Source of the DNA: Streptomyces sp. NBC_01296
Lineage (GTDB): Bacteria > Actinomycetota > Actinomycetes > Streptomycetales > Streptomycetaceae
Assembly: GCF_035984415.1 (NCBI RefSeq)
Contig: NZ_CP130720.1
Location: 8,370,001 to 8,434,000 of the forward strand
Direction of reading: 5' to 3'
Length of the DNA stretch: 64,000 bases
Translations under genes and position numbers: made by a program
Notes under the pieces: generated by a model
Database searches by the model: none
What the model was told of the DNA's origin: nothing
What the model saw: only the letters and a program-made list of their open reading frames with translations
In this document: piece after piece, positions 8,678-17,689 of the stretch
Layout of the letters: every line of letters starts with the position of its first letter
How positions within the stretch are numbered: position 1 is the stretch's first letter

Positions 8678-9463
8678 ATGGAAGCCCGCACCCCGCCCGT
8701 CCTGCTCCTGCCCGCACCCCGCACCTCGACCGCCGAACTCATCGGCCAGGCAGCAGCCTGGCGCGGCTACGACGTGGCCGACCGGGCGGCGCGTGTCGAA
8801 GGACGCCGGGTGCACTGGTACGGAGGCCCCCGTGCAGCCGCACGCCTTGCCGGCCCGCTGGGCCTCGGGCTACTCGAACCGGCCGACGACTGGCTGACGC
8901 ACGTACCGCGCCCCCTCCTGCGGCGCAGCGTACGGCTCACCACCCTCGCCGAGGCCCGGACACTGCGGGAACGGGCCTTCGTGAAGCCGCCCTCGGCCAA
9001 GATCGACCTGCTGCCCGCCGCCGTTCACGAGGACGGGACCAGCCTGCCCGGCGGGCTCGACGGCTCCACGCCGGTCCTGGTGAGCGGGGTGGTGGAGTTC
9101 GCTGCCGAGTACCGGCTGTTCGTCCTCGATGGCGAAACCGTCGCCGGAAGCCGGTACGCCGTCCGCGGACGCCTCGACCCGGCGCCGCTGGACGCGGAAA
9201 GCCGTGCGTTCGGCCGCACCGTCCTCGATGCCACGGCTGCCGGTCTGCCCAGCGCGGTGTGCCTGGACATCGGTCGGCTCGTCGACGGCGGCTGGGCGGT
9301 CGTCGAGACCAACATGGCCTGGTTCGCCCACTGTTACGCCGCCGAACCGGACCGCGTCCTCGACGTGGTGCTCCGCGCCGCCGGCCCGATCGCCTCGGTC
9401 GCCGAGCGGGACCGGCCGTACCTGAGCGGGTCAGCGGCCCATCCGGAGCGGGCTCAAGGGTGA
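8678..9463 (+). CDS. ATP-grasp domain protein (DUF4343-like)
   Basis: A 261-aa cytosolic protein of the ATP-grasp superfamily, which couples ATP hydrolysis to carboxylate-amine ligation or acts in phosphorylation. The N-terminal half follows the Streptomyces family pattern (PPVLLLPAPRTSTAELI; GLLEPADDWLTHVP; RSVRLTTLAEARTLRERAFV). FVKPPSAK supplies the nucleotide-binding Lys, EYRLFVLDGETVAGSRY is central, and AVCLDIGRLVDGGWAVVETN carries the metal-binding acidic/Asn end. The ATG at 8678 has only a weak GGA upstream. Substrate unknown; monocistronic. Confidence 0.75.
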   Translation: MEARTPPVLLLPAPRTSTAELIGQAAAWRGYDVADRAARVEGRRVHWYGGPRAAARLAGPLGLGLLEPADDWLTHVPRPLLRRSVRLTTLAEARTLRERAFVKPPSAKIDLLPAAVHEDGTSLPGGLDGSTPVLVSGVVEFAAEYRLFVLDGETVAGSRYAVRGRLDPAPLDAESRAFGRTVLDATAAGLPSAVCLDIGRLVDGGWAVVETNMAWFAHCYAAEPDRVLDVVLRAAGPIASVAERDRPYLSGSAAHPERAQG

Positions 9464-9634
9464 CCGGTACTCGGCCTGGTCGGCGACCAGGTCGGCGTAG
9501 GCGTCACGGCGCTTCAAGATCGTCGCGAGTCGTACGGACATGCCGCCAGCCCCCGCCCGCACGAGGTCAGCCGTGCGGCACAGGGCACTCGCCCGGCGTT
9601 CCTCCCGGACAGCCCTGACTGGGCATCAGGGCAC

Positions 9635-10096
9635 CTACGCGTACAGCGCCCCGACGCCGAACCCGAGCCCGATCACCGTGAAGAGCGCGCCGACTCCGAC
9701 GAAGACCCACCACAGGCCGTTGCCTCCGGCCGGAAGGATCCACCGGGAGGGATTCGCGGGGTCGTAGCGGACCTCGACCCGGGTTCCGACGGCAGGAGTC
9801 CTGTTGAGCGGGCGGGCCACGTTCGAGCTGGTCTCCATGGCCCGGCCGTCCGCCGTGGTCCAGGCGACGACCGGCGCGTACGCCGTGGTCCCGGTGCTCC
9901 GGATCGTGATCGAGTCGCCCGAGCCCGCGCCCTCCATCCGCATCGCCTCGAGGCGGATCACCACCCCCTGGGCCCGCACGCCGTCGCGCAGCAGACGCCG
10001 GGTCTCCCGGACCTTGTGGCAGGACACCGCACCGAGCACGGCCCCCGGCAGGGCGAAGGCGAGGGAAAGGATCCACAGAGTAGAAGAGGGCGGCAT
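9635..10096 (-). CDS. DUF3592 membrane protein
   Basis: A 153-aa protein with an N-terminal helix (TLWILSLAFALPGAVLGAV), an extracytoplasmic beta-rich DUF3592 segment (VRAQGVVIRLEA; VVAWTTADGRAMETSS; VGTRVEVRYDPANPSRW) and a C-terminal helix (LWWVFVGVGALFTVIGLGF). The YDPxNP motif is typical of the family, whose role is unknown. The ATG at 10096 is preferred over in-frame upstream starts because it puts the membrane helix at the N-terminus. Confidence 0.82.
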   Translation of the reverse strand: MPPSSTLWILSLAFALPGAVLGAVSCHKVRETRRLLRDGVRAQGVVIRLEAMRMEGAGSGDSITIRSTGTTAYAPVVAWTTADGRAMETSSNVARPLNRTPAVGTRVEVRYDPANPSRWILPAGGNGLWWVFVGVGALFTVIGLGFGVGALYA

Positions 10097-10289
10097 GAGA
10101 CCTGTTTCGGTTCGGAAGCGGGGCGCGGGGCCCGGTGCACGACCGGCTTGCGCAACGCGCAAGCCCCCGCACCCCCGGGTCCGAGTACTACCCGTCCAGA
10201 CGCCTGTGCACCGGTTTCGGTTTCGCAGGTCCCGTGCGCGAGCAGGGTGCGACCGAGCCCCCTGGGACCCGACGGCTGCGTGCCGCACG

Positions 10290-10309
10290 CTAACGACCTT
10301 GGGAGCGAT
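10290..10309. repeat. Left copy of a 20-bp inverted repeat (partner 12703-12722)
   Basis: The sequence CTAACGACCTTGGGAGCGAT matches the reverse complement of 12703-12722 at 18 of 20 positions, including a perfect 14-bp core. The pair encloses the pentapeptide gene and the IS5-like transposase (2.4 kb). I see no clear target duplication outside it. It may be an old IS end. Confidence 0.5.
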
Positions 10310-10424
10310 ACCAGCTCCGGATCTGCCTGGCGGTCTGGGCCCCTGCGCGATCAGGACGCCGCTAAGGAGGAGTGGTGCCGTCCGGCGGATCGCGGTCGCT
10401 GCTGTTTTGACCGGCGCGTCTTGG

Positions 10425-11594
10425 TCAGGGAGTGGACCGCAGCGGCGCCGCCCGCCACGTCATCCCCGGGGGCTGGAGTAGGGGCGAGGGCTCAGGGCCG
10501 GGGTCATCGGTGTCGACGACTCCGGCGGCCGTGTGGTCGAAGTCGGCGGGCCAGCGGGTGTGCTCGCTGGCCACGGCGCCGGTCAGGCGCGCTTCGACAA
10601 GGTTGGCGGTGCTCAAGTCGGTGCCGCGCAAGTCGGCCATGCGGAGATCGGCGCGTTGGAAGACCGCGCCGTGGGCGACGGCCTTGCGCAGGTTTGCCTC
10701 GCGCAGGTCGGTCTCAGTGAAGTCGGCGTCGCGCAAGTCGGTTTCGACCAGCTTCGCGCCCCGTAGGTCGGCCAGAATGCAGCGAGCCCGCCGGAGAATC
10801 GCAGTCGTGAGGTCGGCGTGCCGCAGGTTGACCGAGACCAGGGACGCCTGGGTCAGATTGGCGTGGTATAGGCCCGCGGCCTCCAGGCAAGCGCGGTCGA
10901 AGTTGACCTCGGGGAACCAGAGGCCGTCGCAGTCGGCCCGGCGCAAGTCGGTGATGCTGAGATTGACCCAGGACTGCTCCCGGTGCTGGCACAGCACGCC
11001 GAGCGCGGTCAGCGCCACCTGGGCGTCGGCGGCGCGAGTCTCCAGGGGGGTGATGTCGTTGATGGGCACGTCTGCCGCCGGTGATTCCGGCCCGGCGGGT
11101 GGCCAGGGCAGGTGCGTACGCAGATACGCGGCCTGGATGGAGATGATGGCCTCCCGGTCGCGGGCGGACTGCTCCGCGATCCGCCACAGCGCGTGCAACC
11201 CGCCGATGCGCACATCCAGCTTGTCGCTGCCGAGCTGGTCGACGGCCCGGCTGAATCGGTCGGTGACGTAGCCCTCCTGGGTGGCGCGCAAACCGTCCTG
11301 ACTCACCCGCAGTTGCCGCCAGGTGGCATACGCGCCAAAGAGCACGACCAGGCCGCCGACCACCTGCAGAAGCGTCGTACGGACATCATTCACCGCCTTC
11401 AGTCGATCCTGTGCGGCGACGCTCGCCCCGGCGAGATCGTGGTCGACCACCACACCGGGCAGTAGGACGAACACCGTGCCTAGAACGACCAGCCCGGCGG
11501 CCCCGGCCAGCAGAGCCACGGCTGTACGACGCCTGACCAGCCCGTCGCGCCATGCCCGCCGACCGCGGTCCGGTTCCCCCATCTCCATGGGCAC
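10425..11594 (-). CDS. Pentapeptide-repeat membrane protein
   Basis: A 389-aa protein with two N-terminal membrane helices (VALLAGAAGLVVLGTVFVLL; LLQVVGGLVVLFGAYATW), a linker helix (RQLRVSQDGLRATQEGYVTD) and, from about residue 215, a right-handed quadrilateral beta-helix of pentapeptide repeats: A(N/D)LxxA units such as ADLTTAILRRARCILADLRG and ADFTETDLREANLRKA. The family includes DNA-gyrase mimics, but this membrane-anchored type is common in Streptomyces with unknown role. It ends at 10425 next to nothing conserved; the transposase is divergent from it. Confidence 0.85.
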   Translation of the reverse strand: MPMEMGEPDRGRRAWRDGLVRRRTAVALLAGAAGLVVLGTVFVLLPGVVVDHDLAGASVAAQDRLKAVNDVRTTLLQVVGGLVVLFGAYATWRQLRVSQDGLRATQEGYVTDRFSRAVDQLGSDKLDVRIGGLHALWRIAEQSARDREAIISIQAAYLRTHLPWPPAGPESPAADVPINDITPLETRAADAQVALTALGVLCQHREQSWVNLSITDLRRADCDGLWFPEVNFDRACLEAAGLYHANLTQASLVSVNLRHADLTTAILRRARCILADLRGAKLVETDLRDADFTETDLREANLRKAVAHGAVFQRADLRMADLRGTDLSTANLVEARLTGAVASEHTRWPADFDHTAAGVVDTDDPGPEPSPLLQPPGMTWRAAPLRSTP

Positions 11595-11681
11595 AGGAGC
11601 TTAGGCTCCACTTAGTAAACGATCAAGAGTGCTGTGGCACTGGCCCGTAACATGAGAACGGCCGTATGGGTTGAGTGAGTT

Positions 11682-12659
11682 GTGAGGTTTACCTGGGCCC
11701 GTGCGGCCTGTTCCCATCCCGCCCTGTCCGGGGTCTCGCGCGCACACTTCGGCGAGTTACTCAAAGAACTCGCGCCCCGGTGGCAGGCCGCGCGGGAGTC
11801 GGCGCTACACGAGCGGCGTGGCGGAGACCGGAGGCGGGGGGTCGGCGCCGGGCCCAAGCAGCGCCTGGTCTTCGTCGACCGGCTCCTGGTCACGCTGGTC
11901 CACCTGCGGCTTGGGATCCCGCACGCCGCTCTGGCCGAGTTGTACGCAGTGGACCGCTCCACCGTCTCCGGAGCCATCCGCGAGGTCCGCCCCCTGCTGG
12001 CGACCCGCGGCTTCGCCGTCCCGGACCGGCCGGGGGTACGGCTGCGCACGCTGGAGGGCCTGTTCGCCTACGCCGGCGCGGAGGGCGTTGACCTGCGCAT
12101 CGACGGCACCGAAGTGCAGGTCCGCCGCCCCCGCGCCCACCGCCCCGGCCGCAAGGCGTTCGTCTCCGGCAAGAAGAAGCAGAACACGATCAAGACCACC
12201 ACGTTCAGTGACCCGCAGGGTCGCACCCTGTTCAGCGGTGTGGTCCGGCCGGGCCGCATGCACGACCAGACCGCCGTGCGCACCGAGGGCATCGCCGAGC
12301 AGTTCCACCGGCACCCCAAGGTCAAGGCCGAGGTCGACGAGGGCTACCGGGGCCTGGCCAACGAGTTCCCCGGCCAGGTCAGCGCCCCGCCGAAGAAACC
12401 AAAGGACGACGCGCCGCTGGGCGAGCACCACGCCTGGCGCGAGCAGAGACGCCGCCAGTCCTCCGCGCGGATCTGCGTGGAGCACACCAATGCCGAGTAC
12501 AAGCAGTGGCGGCCCCTGCAGCGGTTCACCGGCCGCCGCGAGACCTACGCCGAGACCCACCTCGCGATCGCCACCCTGGTCTCTGACCGTTCCGCCCGGC
12601 GAGCGACCCGCCGCAAGGCGAGCACCGAACTGGTGCTCGCCCGGCAGGCCGCCTGCTGA
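11682..12659 (+). CDS. IS5-like (HARBI1-type) transposase
   Basis: A 325-aa transposase from a GTG at 11682. An HTH region (LRLGIPHAALAELYAVDRST, then VSGAIREVRPLL) is followed by a DDE_Tnp_4 domain: first Asp in VDLRIDGTEVQVRRP, second in the GRMHDQTAVR block, Glu in ICVEHTNAEYKQWRPL. Length and motifs are complete, so it may be active. No left terminal repeat is obvious next to the gene; the repeat at 12703-12722 could be its right end with the left end displaced to 10290. Confidence 0.88.
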   Translation: MRFTWARAACSHPALSGVSRAHFGELLKELAPRWQAARESALHERRGGDRRRGVGAGPKQRLVFVDRLLVTLVHLRLGIPHAALAELYAVDRSTVSGAIREVRPLLATRGFAVPDRPGVRLRTLEGLFAYAGAEGVDLRIDGTEVQVRRPRAHRPGRKAFVSGKKKQNTIKTTTFSDPQGRTLFSGVVRPGRMHDQTAVRTEGIAEQFHRHPKVKAEVDEGYRGLANEFPGQVSAPPKKPKDDAPLGEHHAWREQRRRQSSARICVEHTNAEYKQWRPLQRFTGRRETYAETHLAIATLVSDRSARRATRRKASTELVLARQAAC

Positions 12660-12702
12660 TTACCCACCAGCCAACCCGCCAGGCCAGCACGCCCCGAACT
12701 CA

Positions 12703-12722
12703 ATCGCTCCCAAGGTTGTAAG
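12703..12722. repeat. Right copy of the 20-bp inverted repeat (partner 10290-10309)
   Basis: ATCGCTCCCAAGGTTGTAAG lies 44 bp after the transposase stop. It is the reverse complement of the left copy apart from 2 mismatches, as expected for a terminal repeat of the IS. Confidence 0.5.
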
Positions 12723-12794
12723 GCGTGAGACATCGGTGCGCCCGTGAGGCAACGGAGAACACCCCGGGCGCACTCGCCCGGGGCTGCGCCCGCT

Positions 12795-13010
12795 CTACTT
12801 CACTGTCAGGCGCGCGGAAGTCGTAGGTACCCCCGTGGGGCTCGACATCAGAACCGGCGCGCGCGTCGGGGCCGGCGAGCATGTGGGGCTCGGCATCGGA
12901 GCCGACGTCGTGGAATCGGCCTGGGCCATGCCGGTCGCGAGAGCGAGGTCGGCAACCAAACCGGCCACGGCAACAGCTGCCGCGACTCCACGAACATGGT
13001 GAGTACGCAT
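12795..13010 (-). CDS. Small secreted Ser/Thr/Pro-rich protein
   Basis: 71 aa from the ATG at 13010, preceded by an AGGGGGA ribosome site. Residues 1-32 form a Sec signal peptide (RGVAAAVAVAGLVADLALAT, cleavage after AQA). The mature part is about 40 residues of Thr/Ser/Pro with one Cys and ends SARLTVK. It is unusually short for a secreted Streptomyces protein and may be the truncated N-terminus of a longer gene, since the IS lies just downstream. Confidence 0.6.
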   Translation of the reverse strand: MRTHHVRGVAAAVAVAGLVADLALATGMAQADSTTSAPMPSPTCSPAPTRAPVLMSSPTGVPTTSARLTVK

Positions 13011-13369
13011 GTGGGTTCCCCCTGGTCGATATGCCCAGCACCGTCGCCGAGCCTTCTCCAAAGAGAGCCACACCGTCCGTCGTCGAACCGCAAGATCCGG
13101 CTCCCGCCCTCAGCCGGGAGCTGCTGCCCGCTTGCCCTCCCGGCCTTGTGCCTGTCCGAGGTGCCCAACCCGACGGTCACCGCCCGCTGGACCTTGCACC
13201 ACATCGCCGACCGCGCGCCGGGGTGTGACCGCGCGCCGCCCTCGTGGCGCCGGCCGGGCTCCCGGAGCCGAGGCTTGACGGCCCCACCGGAAGATATGAC
13301 ACTCAGAGTGCAAGTTGTTTTGCGGGGCGCTCGGGGTCGTCCTGTTCGATCTGCAGCGAAGGGCCGACC

Positions 13370-13843
13370 ATGTCCATCGACAGCGCCCGCGCATGTTCCT
13401 CGGAACCCGCCGTGACGCGCGCGGCCCCGCCGGGGACGCACCGCGTCCCCGGGCCCGCCGCGGCGCCGCTCGCCCCCCGGCGCCTGCGTGCGCGGGCGGC
13501 CTACGCCGCCGTCTGGGCTCTCGGCGGGAACACGCCCGCCTGGGAACATGCACTGCGCGTGCTCGTGCTGGTGCTGTGCGTCAGCACGGCCGGACAGCTG
13601 GTCGGCCCCCGGCTGGCGCGGTTCGGGCGCACCCCGCTCGACCGGGTCCTGTTCTACGGCCTGCTGGCCGGGAAGGTCCTCCTCGTCGGGGTGGCCCTCT
13701 TGGCCGACTGGATCTTCGGCTTGTGGTTCGCCGACCCCGCCCTGATCACCGGGGTGTGCCTGTTCGCCGTGGTCACGGCCGGCGGCCCCGCCCTGCACCG
13801 CCGGCTCGCGCACGGTAAGACGGGCCGTTCGGCCGCGCGGTAG
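13370..13843 (+). CDS. Hypothetical multi-pass membrane protein, 157 aa
   Basis: The N-terminal 50 residues are Arg/Pro/Ala-rich and cytoplasmic; three hydrophobic segments follow (ALRVLVLVLCVSTAGQLVGP; VLFYGLLAGKVLLVGVALLA with DWIFGLWF; ALITGVCLFAVVTAGGPAL). Start chosen at the ATG at 13370. No family recognised. It converges on the MBL gene with a 22-nt gap. Confidence 0.62.
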   Translation: MSIDSARACSSEPAVTRAAPPGTHRVPGPAAAPLAPRRLRARAAYAAVWALGGNTPAWEHALRVLVLVLCVSTAGQLVGPRLARFGRTPLDRVLFYGLLAGKVLLVGVALLADWIFGLWFADPALITGVCLFAVVTAGGPALHRRLAHGKTGRSAAR

Positions 13844-13865
13844 GTCGGTGCGGTCTGTCCGCAGG

Positions 13866-14726
13866 TCAGTCCCGGTACACGACGACGAACGAGCCGCGGG
13901 GATGGGAGCCCGGCTGTCCCGCCGTCTCCGCGAGGGCGCGCCGCAGGGCGTGCAGGTGGGTGGTGGCGAGCTGGAGCGGAGGCTCGTCCGGCTGGTACGT
14001 GGTACCCCGCGGGTAGTCGGTGTCCGGTTTCGTGGTCATCTCGATGTGGCAGCCGAGGACGTGGGTGATCGGGCGGGTCGCGCAGAAGTCCACGAGCCGG
14101 TCCACCGTCTCGGCGTAGGCCGCCCGGTCCTCCACGTAGAGCCGCCCGGGGTAGAGCGAGTCGCCGGTCAGCAGCAGACCCGTGTGCCGGTCGTGGAAGA
14201 CCAGAGCGGCGGCCTGGTGGCCGGGCCCGGGGATGAGGTCGAGGACGCGCCCGCCCAGGTCGAGCTCGGCGGTGTGGTGCGGCCAGTCGTCGAGTCCGAA
14301 GTGGACCGTGACCTCGTCCAGCCCCGGGCCGACGATCGTGGTCTCCGGTCTGTCGGTGAACTGGCCGTCGCCCGCGATGTGGTCGCCGTGCCCGTGGGTA
14401 TGAGCGACCGTCAGCGCGTACCGTGCGCGGGGATTGCGCATCAGCCAGTCCTCGATCAGGGCGTCGACGGTCGCGCGCAGGGGGAAGTGGCCGGAGTCGG
14501 CGGTGGCGCCGGTGTCGATCAGCAGCGCCCGCTCGTTCCCGAAGAGGAGGAAGAGGAACGGCGCCTCGTAGTGCACGGACTTGTTCTGGCGCAGGATCAC
14601 CGTGTTCTCGGTGTACGCGTGGACCTGGATCTCGGGGGCGGGATCGTGCTTGGGGGACGGCCAGCCCGCGTGCCACACGGCGTCCAAGCTGCCGGGGACC
14701 GGGGCGTCGGCGAGGAAATCGATCAC
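13866..14726 (-). CDS. Metallo-beta-lactamase-fold hydrolase
   Basis: A 286-aa zinc hydrolase of the glyoxalase II-like superfamily. The metal site HTHGHGDH is at residues 109-116, followed by LIPGPGHQAAALVFHDRHTG and LLLTGDSLYPGRLY (bridging Asp) and the late His in THVLGCHIEMTTKPDTDYP. The Arg-Gly-Thr-Thr-Tyr stretch near the end suggests a subfamily with a fixed substrate, but it cannot be named. No signal peptide. Monocistronic. Confidence 0.86.
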   Translation of the reverse strand: MIDFLADAPVPGSLDAVWHAGWPSPKHDPAPEIQVHAYTENTVILRQNKSVHYEAPFLFLLFGNERALLIDTGATADSGHFPLRATVDALIEDWLMRNPRARYALTVAHTHGHGDHIAGDGQFTDRPETTIVGPGLDEVTVHFGLDDWPHHTAELDLGGRVLDLIPGPGHQAAALVFHDRHTGLLLTGDSLYPGRLYVEDRAAYAETVDRLVDFCATRPITHVLGCHIEMTTKPDTDYPRGTTYQPDEPPLQLATTHLHALRRALAETAGQPGSHPRGSFVVVYRD

Positions 14727-15002
14727 GGCCCCAACCTATCGCCGCGACGCCGCGCGTTGACCGCGTTCATACCGTCGACACCGAGTCCTGTGGCCGGCGC
14801 CACCACTGACCCTGCCCGGTGATCCACCAGAAGCCGGTCCGTGCGCTTCACCGGACCGAGCGGCTGCGAGGCCGATGCTGCGGCGGCCGTGGCCATGCCC
14901 CAACGCGGTCCGGATTCGGCCCTGTCCGCCCCGGGCCCCCTCGGCTATCTTGATCACCGCATTGACGACAGGGGTGGGCGCACTGTCCGGGGGGACCTGC
15001 CG

Positions 15003-16430
15003 ATGACCGAGTTCCGGCTGCTGGGACCCGTCGAGGCATGGCGCGACGAGCGACGATTGACCATCGAGGGCAGGAAGCCGCGGGCACTGCTCGCAGCACT
15101 GCTGCTCGAGCGCGGGCAGGTGGTGTCGGCCGAGACGCTGATCGACAGGGTGTGGGGCGACTTCCCTCCCGACAGCGCGAGGACCCTCGTCCAGACGTAC
15201 GTGTGGGTACTACGCCGCGCCCTCGGCGATGTGATCGAGACCAAGCCGGCCGGGTATCGGATCCGGGTGGCGTCCGCCGGGACGGACCGGGACCGCTTCG
15301 CGGAGCTGGCCGACCAGGGGGCGCAGCGGCCGCGGACGGCCGACACGCAGAGGCCGCCGCGCTGTTCACCCAAGGCCTCGACTTGTGGCGTGGGCCGGCG
15401 CTGGGAGGGATCGGCGGGGCCCTCGCCGTCGCTGCCGCCGGCCTGGACGAGGAACACCTGTCCGTGAGGGAGCAGCGGGCTCAGGCACAGCTCTGCGCGG
15501 GCACACCGGTCGATCTCGCCGAGCTGAGCGCACTCGTCGCCGCCCACCCGACCCGCGAGCGCGCCAGGAGACGCCTCATGCAGGCTCTGTACCGGGCCGG
15601 CCGTCATGCCGAGGCCCTCGAGGTGTTCGCGCAGGGCCGCCAAGCGCTCGCCGACGAGCTCGGCGTCGAGCCCGGTCCGGACTTGCAGGCTCTGCACGTG
15701 TCGATCCTCCGGGCGGGCGGCGACCCCACCGGCCAAGTGTCGGCGCCGGCCGCCGCTTGCGTCCCCGAAGCGCAAGGCGAAGCGGGCGGCGAGCGCGGTG
15801 CCAGCGGTCCGATGGCGGTGCCCGTGCCGGCCCTCCTCCCTCCGGCCACCGCGGACTTCACGGCCCGCGCCCGGCCTCTCGCGGAGCTGCTGCGCCACCT
15901 CGTCGGCGCGGGCGGGGACACTGCCTCCACCCGTACCGCCCTGCCCGTCTGCGTCGTCTCCGGTACCGGCGGGGCGGGCAAGTCGGCCCTCGCCGTCGAA
16001 GCCGCACACCGGTCGGCCGAGGCGTACCCCGACGGCCACCTCTACGCGGACCTGAGCGGCGCCTCCGCCCCCGCCAACCCCGAAGAGGTGCTCGCCCGGT
16101 TCCTGCGCGCCCTTGGCCGACCGGTCCCCGACAGCCTGCACGAGCGCGTGGACCTGTACCGCCCACCCTTACGGGCCGCCGAATGCTGCTCGTACTGGAC
16201 GATGCCGCCTCCGAGGCGCAGGTCCGCCCGCTGTTACCGGGCGCCGCATCCTGCGCCGTCCTGGTCACCTCCCGCAGCAGGCTCCCCGCACTGACGGGTG
16301 CGCACCGCATCGAACTCGATGTCCTCGGCCCCGCCGAGGCCCTCGCCCTGCTCGCCCGGGTGGCCGGAGCGGAACGGGTCGCGGCCGAGCCCGCCGCGGC
16401 CCCGCACGAGCTGCGTGCGTACGGGGGTCT
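15003..16430 (+). pseudogene. AfsR/SARP-type regulator, two frameshifts and 3' truncation
   Basis: From the ATG at 15003 an OmpR-type HTH (MTEFRLLGPVEAWRDERRLT, LIDRVWGDFPPDSARTLVQT) leads into a BTAD domain, but at about 15330, in a G run, the frame changes; the BTAD domain continues (ALFTQGLDLWRGPALGG; RLMQALYRAGRHAEALEVF), then an NB-ARC P-loop (SGTGGAGKSALAVEAA). At about 16160 a second frameshift moves to MLLVLDDAASEAQVRPLL. Homology stops near 16430, inside the NB-ARC domain, against an opposite-strand TPR fragment. It was an antibiotic-type pathway regulator and is now dead unless the frameshifts are sequencing errors. Confidence 0.82.
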
Positions 16431-16990
16431 CACGGTGGGTCAGTCCGAGTTCGGCAGCCTCGGCCGCTTCCGCCCAGGCAGCGCGGTCACCGGCCCACTG
16501 GGCCCAGATGAGGGCCCCTCGTGGGAGCGGGAAGCCCTGTTCGACCGCGGTCCTGCAGGCCGATCGCAGGGTCGCCGTCGCGCGCCGGGCGTCCTGCTCC
16601 GAGGCGCAGCCGGTAGACGATGTGCTGATGGACCTCGCTGCCGCCTGGGTCGAGGTCGGCCCCCTCGCCGAGCAGGGTGACGGCAGCCGCCGTGTCTCCG
16701 ATGTTGCGCCGGTCCAGGAGCAGCGCGCCGAGGCGATAGGCAGCCGCCTGCCGGTCTGCCGGGCTGCACTCCTCGACCACTCCTCGACCACTTCTCGACT
16801 CAGTGCGATGGCCCGGTCGAGGGATTCCCGGTCGCGGGTCGTCTCGTATTGGAGTTCGAGCACCCTGCTCACCCTGCGCCGGATCTGGGAGCGCTCGGAG
16901 CAGCATGGTATCGAGGCCGCAGGTGGCATGTGCCAGGGCAACTCGGGTGAACCTCCGACCGCGCCATCGCCAGGTCCCGTTCTCGGGCAA
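16431..16990 (-). pseudogene. TPR/CHAT-type protein fragment
   Basis: The minus strand carries TPR-like pieces spread over several frames: SRVLELQYETTRDRESLDRA with IALSREVVEE, then ADRQAAAYRLGALLLDRRNI, then SACRTAVEQGFPLPRGALIW with AAWAEAAEAAELGLTHRE. That order and wording match the linker before the CHAT protease domain in Streptomyces TPR-CHAT proteins; the CHAT domain itself is absent. The abrupt junction with the truncated SARP gene marks a deletion or rearrangement point. Confidence 0.55.
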
Positions 16991-17058
16991 GGGGTACTTC
17001 TACGCTCCGCATGGGTGTCGGCCGACCGGCATCCACAACACGGAAGAATGGAATCCCC

Positions 17059-17523
17059 ATGCGTCTTCGCACCACAGCCGTCGCCCTCGTCGGAGCCCTC
17101 GCGCTCACTCTCCCCGCCGGCGCCCAGGCGTTCGCCGACGACGGCCAGGCTTTTAACTATGTCTTCCTCAAGGACGGAGAGAGCCAGCTCGCGCAGATCA
17201 GCGACTTGACCGAGGGCAAGTGCCACAAGCTGGCGGTCACCGACGGCGCCGTCCAGGAGATTGCCAACGACTCCGACATGGTCGCCCTGCTCTTCGACAA
17301 CGCCACGTGCAGCGGTGAGCCGGTCGTAGCCGCCGGCCCGGGCGAGAAGGTCGGCGACATCAAGGCTGTCGCCGTGGCCTTCGAGCACGCCGAGCGAGCC
17401 GAGCAGGCCGATCACGCCGATCACGCCGAGCACGCCGATCACGCCGACGGGGCAGCCATGCCCGGAGACGACGCGGATGAGGATGGAGACCTCTTCAAGA
17501 GGGTCTTCTCCTCCATGGGCTGA
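17059..17523 (+). CDS. Secreted protein with His/Asp/Ala repeat tail
   Basis: A 154-aa exported protein: Sec signal RLRTTAVALVGALALTLPAG with cleavage near AFA-DD, a globular part with two Cys (EGKCHKLAV, NATCSGEPVV) likely forming a disulfide, then a low-complexity tail built from AEHADHAD-type units and the acidic stretch PGDDADEDGDLFKRVFSSMG. The tail could bind divalent metals (inference). The ATG at 17059 places the signal at the N-terminus; the upstream in-frame start would bury it. Family unknown. Confidence 0.7.
   Translation: MRLRTTAVALVGALALTLPAGAQAFADDGQAFNYVFLKDGESQLAQISDLTEGKCHKLAVTDGAVQEIANDSDMVALLFDNATCSGEPVVAAGPGEKVGDIKAVAVAFEHAERAEQADHADHAEHADHADGAAMPGDDADEDGDLFKRVFSSMG
17383..17450 (+). 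repeat. Tandem 9-bp repeat inside the secreted-protein gene
   Basis: Units related to GCCGATCAC/GCCGAGCAC repeat about seven times and encode Ala-Asp/Glu-His. Such short in-frame repeats can change number by slippage without frameshift. Confidence 0.7.
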
Positions 17524-17689
17524 CGCTGCCCGCAGCGCTGGCCCGGAACCCACGCAGTTCCGGGCCAGACGCGCAACGAGTGCTGCGACAGCACGCCGAG
17601 CAGGTCGCCACGGCAATCTCTTGCCCCTGTCGAAACCGCTGCCAAGACTGCCGTGTCCGCCCGGTGGGCCGGGCTGCTGTCCGCGACCA

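Noticed and set aside
16113..16511. 132-aa plus-strand open frame in the SARP pseudogene
   Set aside because: Arg/Pro-rich shadow frame. The recognisable NB-ARC sequence is in the neighbouring frames.
17383..17450. Possible CRISPR-like repeat
   Set aside because: Nine-base units in a coding frame with no spacers. No CRISPR array or cas gene was seen anywhere.
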